Source of the DNA: Phallus indusiatus
Taxonomy: Eukaryota; Basidiomycota; Agaricomycetes; Phallales; Phallaceae
NCBI GenBank assembly: GCA_027605045.1
Contig: JAQFWX010000010.1
Span: 562,879-626,878, forward strand
Length of the DNA: 64,000 nt
Direction of reading: 5' to 3'
The notes beneath the pieces were generated by a model. The model ran no database searches, was not told where the DNA came from, and saw nothing but the letters and a program-made list of their open reading frames with translations. The number at the start of each line of letters is the position of its first letter. Position 1 is the stretch's first letter. A program made the position numbers and the translations under genes. Positions 62,402-64,000 of the stretch are shown one piece after another.

Positions 62402-62412
62402 AAGCTTGTTCT
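62402..62412 (-). promoter_or_regulatory. Putative self-priming primer binding site (11 nt)
   Basis: AGAACAAGCTT on the coding strand lies two bases after the 5' LTR. It is the exact reverse complement of AAGCTTGTTCT inside both LTRs (62468-62458 and 56696-56686, minus strand). That LTR site lies ~33 bases after a TATATA box, where transcription should begin. This matches the Tf1/sushi mode, in which the first 11 nt of the RNA fold back and prime. Confidence 0.7.
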
Positions 62413-62414
62413 AC

Positions 62415-62759
62415 TGTTAGGGCTACTCAGCTCACACTAGAGGGAGGGGATCCTAAGAGAACAAGCTTAGGGACCCTCACTCTAGGTACAGCTACTATAT
62501 ACATAAAACGACGACGCGGCGTGCGGCCCTGACACAGCTAAGTGCCAGGCGCCCAAGCCGAGCCTAAGCGACGTGATGTCACGGGCATCACGCCGTGCAC
62601 GAGCGCGCAACGCGCGCGAGTAGAGAAGGTGAAATATGGACGGAGAGAATAAACGGACGGTAGAGGTAATGCACGGGAAATATAAATAAGATAGGAATAG
62701 ATATATACCGATGATAATAAATAAGGAAAAATGAGGGGACGCGGTAGTGTACCCTGACA
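62415..62759 (-). repeat. 5' LTR of the chromovirus (345 bp)
   Basis: Identical to the 3' LTR except for one missing 52-bp tandem unit and three substitutions, all transitions at CpG sites. Carries the promoter (TATATA) and the inferred RNA start. Confidence 0.93.
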
Positions 62760-64000
62760 GTTCCGGTGATCTTCTGGAAAAATCGTCGTAAGATAAAGAA
62801 GAAAATTCCGATGTAAATCGTCAATGAGGTTGTATATGGGCATTCCGGGTACCAAATAGGCAGCATCACCGAAATAAAATATAACGTATAAGTGATGCCT
62901 GCAATGAAAACAATTGTTCCCGCGATATGGATATCCAACGGGAACAATAATATAATAATGCCCGTAAGGAACATGCCAACGGCGAGATGAAGGAGGATAG
63001 GGAGAAGCTTGACGATAGCTGCAACTTTCCACGACTCAAACCCATTGAATCGCAGCTGCCTGGCTCGAGCTTTTTCATTCGGGGTTCCGGGAATCGAGGA
63101 AAGATAATAATAGAGCCATTGCTTCGCAAGAACAGCAAATAACGCCGCAGATAGTGTGATAGCCAAACTCGTAAACCATAGACCGTTCACCAACAACGTG
63201 TTTGTTGATGCTGTAAACGGTGACGTAGGTGTCAATGTCGCGCTGGGTACATTGCTTGCTGGTATTCCACTGAAATTCGCTCGTAAGAGTTGAACTGCTT
63301 CGGATAGTAAGGATGCAGAAACTTGGGTATTATCTTTCTGCAGACTTTGCGAGGCCTGGGAGATGAATGTTGTTATGACGCCGGAAAACAGACCAGCCTA
63401 ACATATATATCAAATAAGTTTTGATACCATGATTATGAATAAACTATCTGCCTACGAAAACGAGAAGTACGTCGACCATCTCTTTCCACCCTTCTGCTCT
63501 CTCACGGTCAAACGATTCTGCTTCATCGAGGTATGTCAACCAAACGCGAGCATTTTCGGAAGCCTCCTCTCCAAATTTATCTCGGGGATACTTTTGCTCG
63601 TAATCATATCTATTATTCGCTAATATGCATCACGTTAGATCACACGAATCAAAGGCAATCTCAGCTGACATGCTCACATCCAGTTTCTTGAGAAAAACCT
63701 TTGGGTATTCTGAATAACCTTTTACGTCCTGGCTTGTCTTGTTGCGGTATATGAGAAGAACCGGAAACCACTTTGTTAGGTGCGGTCTCTAGAATGTATC
63801 TCGGTGAGAAATTTTTATATATCGTTCCGTAAAACAGAGACTTACCAAGAAAATCGCGGAAAAGGCTCAATAAATTCTCTATTCTTTCGTCAGACTGTTG
63901 TCCTGTCGCTGGCACCGCAGCAGGTTGATCGCCTTCTTCGTTTAAAGGAGTCGGGGCGACATTTATGGATGGAGTTTTGGGACGTTCACTTTGTTCACTG
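62760..64000 (-). pseudogene. DUF6535 copy 3, 5' part (interrupted, runs off right edge)
   Basis: Exons: >64000-63846 (start outside the window), 63788-63678, 63619-63456 and 63397-62760, the last cut by the element. Internal exon lengths of 111 and 164 nt equal those of copy 2. It encodes TGQQSDERIENLLSLFRDFL, then ETAPNKVVSGSS, NRYDYEQKYPRDKFGEE-type sequence, AGLFSGVITTFISQASQSLQ and the membrane segments (GLWFTSLAITLSAALFAVLA, LLHLAVGMFLTGIIILLFPL, FIAGITYTLYFISVMLPIW, SLTIYIGIFFFILRRF). It breaks after the codons around the GTTCC target. Splice sites are intact, so the gene was probably whole until the insertion. The interrupted frame reads about 45 codons into LTR sequence. Confidence 0.85.

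Larger units (their letters stand above)
56591..62759 (-). mobile_element. Complete Ty3/Gypsy chromovirus (LTR retrotransposon), 6169 bp
   Basis: Two LTRs (56591-56987 and 62415-62759) enclose gag and pol, both on the minus strand. The element starts TGTTAGGG and ends CCCTGACA. It is flanked by a perfect 5-bp target duplication GTTCC (56586-56590 and 62760-62764). It lies in the last exon of DUF6535 copy 3. Pol order is protease, reverse transcriptase, RNase H, integrase, chromodomain, which defines a chromovirus. Both coding frames are open, and the LTRs differ at only three sites plus one 52-bp repeat unit, so the insertion is young and may still be competent. Confidence 0.95.

Overview
The window looks like nuclear DNA of a mushroom-forming basidiomycete (Agaricomycetes). 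Genes are split by many short introns with CTRAC-type branch points, and the gene families (NACHT-WD NLR, F-box repeat family, DUF6535 membrane proteins, CYP monooxygenase, chromodomain Ty3/Gypsy element) are typical of that class. No rRNA, tRNA or CRISPR was seen. Exon models were joined by hand from splice signals and phase. Models given with explicit exons (shugoshin, NLR, DUF6535 copies 1 and 2, BNR protein, small secreted protein, intact F-box gene) are in frame from start to stop.

Layout. 2.1-2.4 kb: a small low-complexity protein (+). 4.0-6.0 kb: shugoshin (-). 7.1-12.6 kb: C2-like/NACHT/WD NLR (+) with a hairpin-shaped intron. 14.3-16.5 kb: complete cytochrome P450 (-) with a GC-AG first intron. 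17.8-19.5 kb: frameshifted F-box gene (+). 20.1-23.0 kb: carnitine O-acetyltransferase (-). 25.9-29.0 kb: DUF6535 copy 1 (+). 29.1-35.3 kb: duplicated block carrying DUF6535 copy 2 (-). 37.4-38.0 kb: small secreted Cys-containing protein (-) whose only intron holds a solo LTR. 39.8-41.1 kb: secreted BNR/Asp-box protein (+). 43.6-45.3 kb: intact F-box paralogue (-). 47.5-51.0 kb: neutral ceramidase (+). 52-64 kb: second copy of the duplicated block with DUF6535 copy 3 (-), which is split by a 6.17-kb Ty3/Gypsy chromovirus and runs off the right edge.

Housekeeping genes (shugoshin, carnitine acetyltransferase, ceramidase) alternate with fast-evolving families and decayed duplicated DNA. The three DUF6535 copies share exon phases and come with related noncoding blocks, so they probably spread by segmental duplication with inversion. 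The retroelement is young: its LTRs differ by three CpG transitions and one 52-bp repeat unit, with a 5-bp target duplication. An 11-nt LTR/leader complementarity suggests Tf1/sushi-type self-priming. A related solo LTR with its own target duplication shows that this family has inserted here twice.
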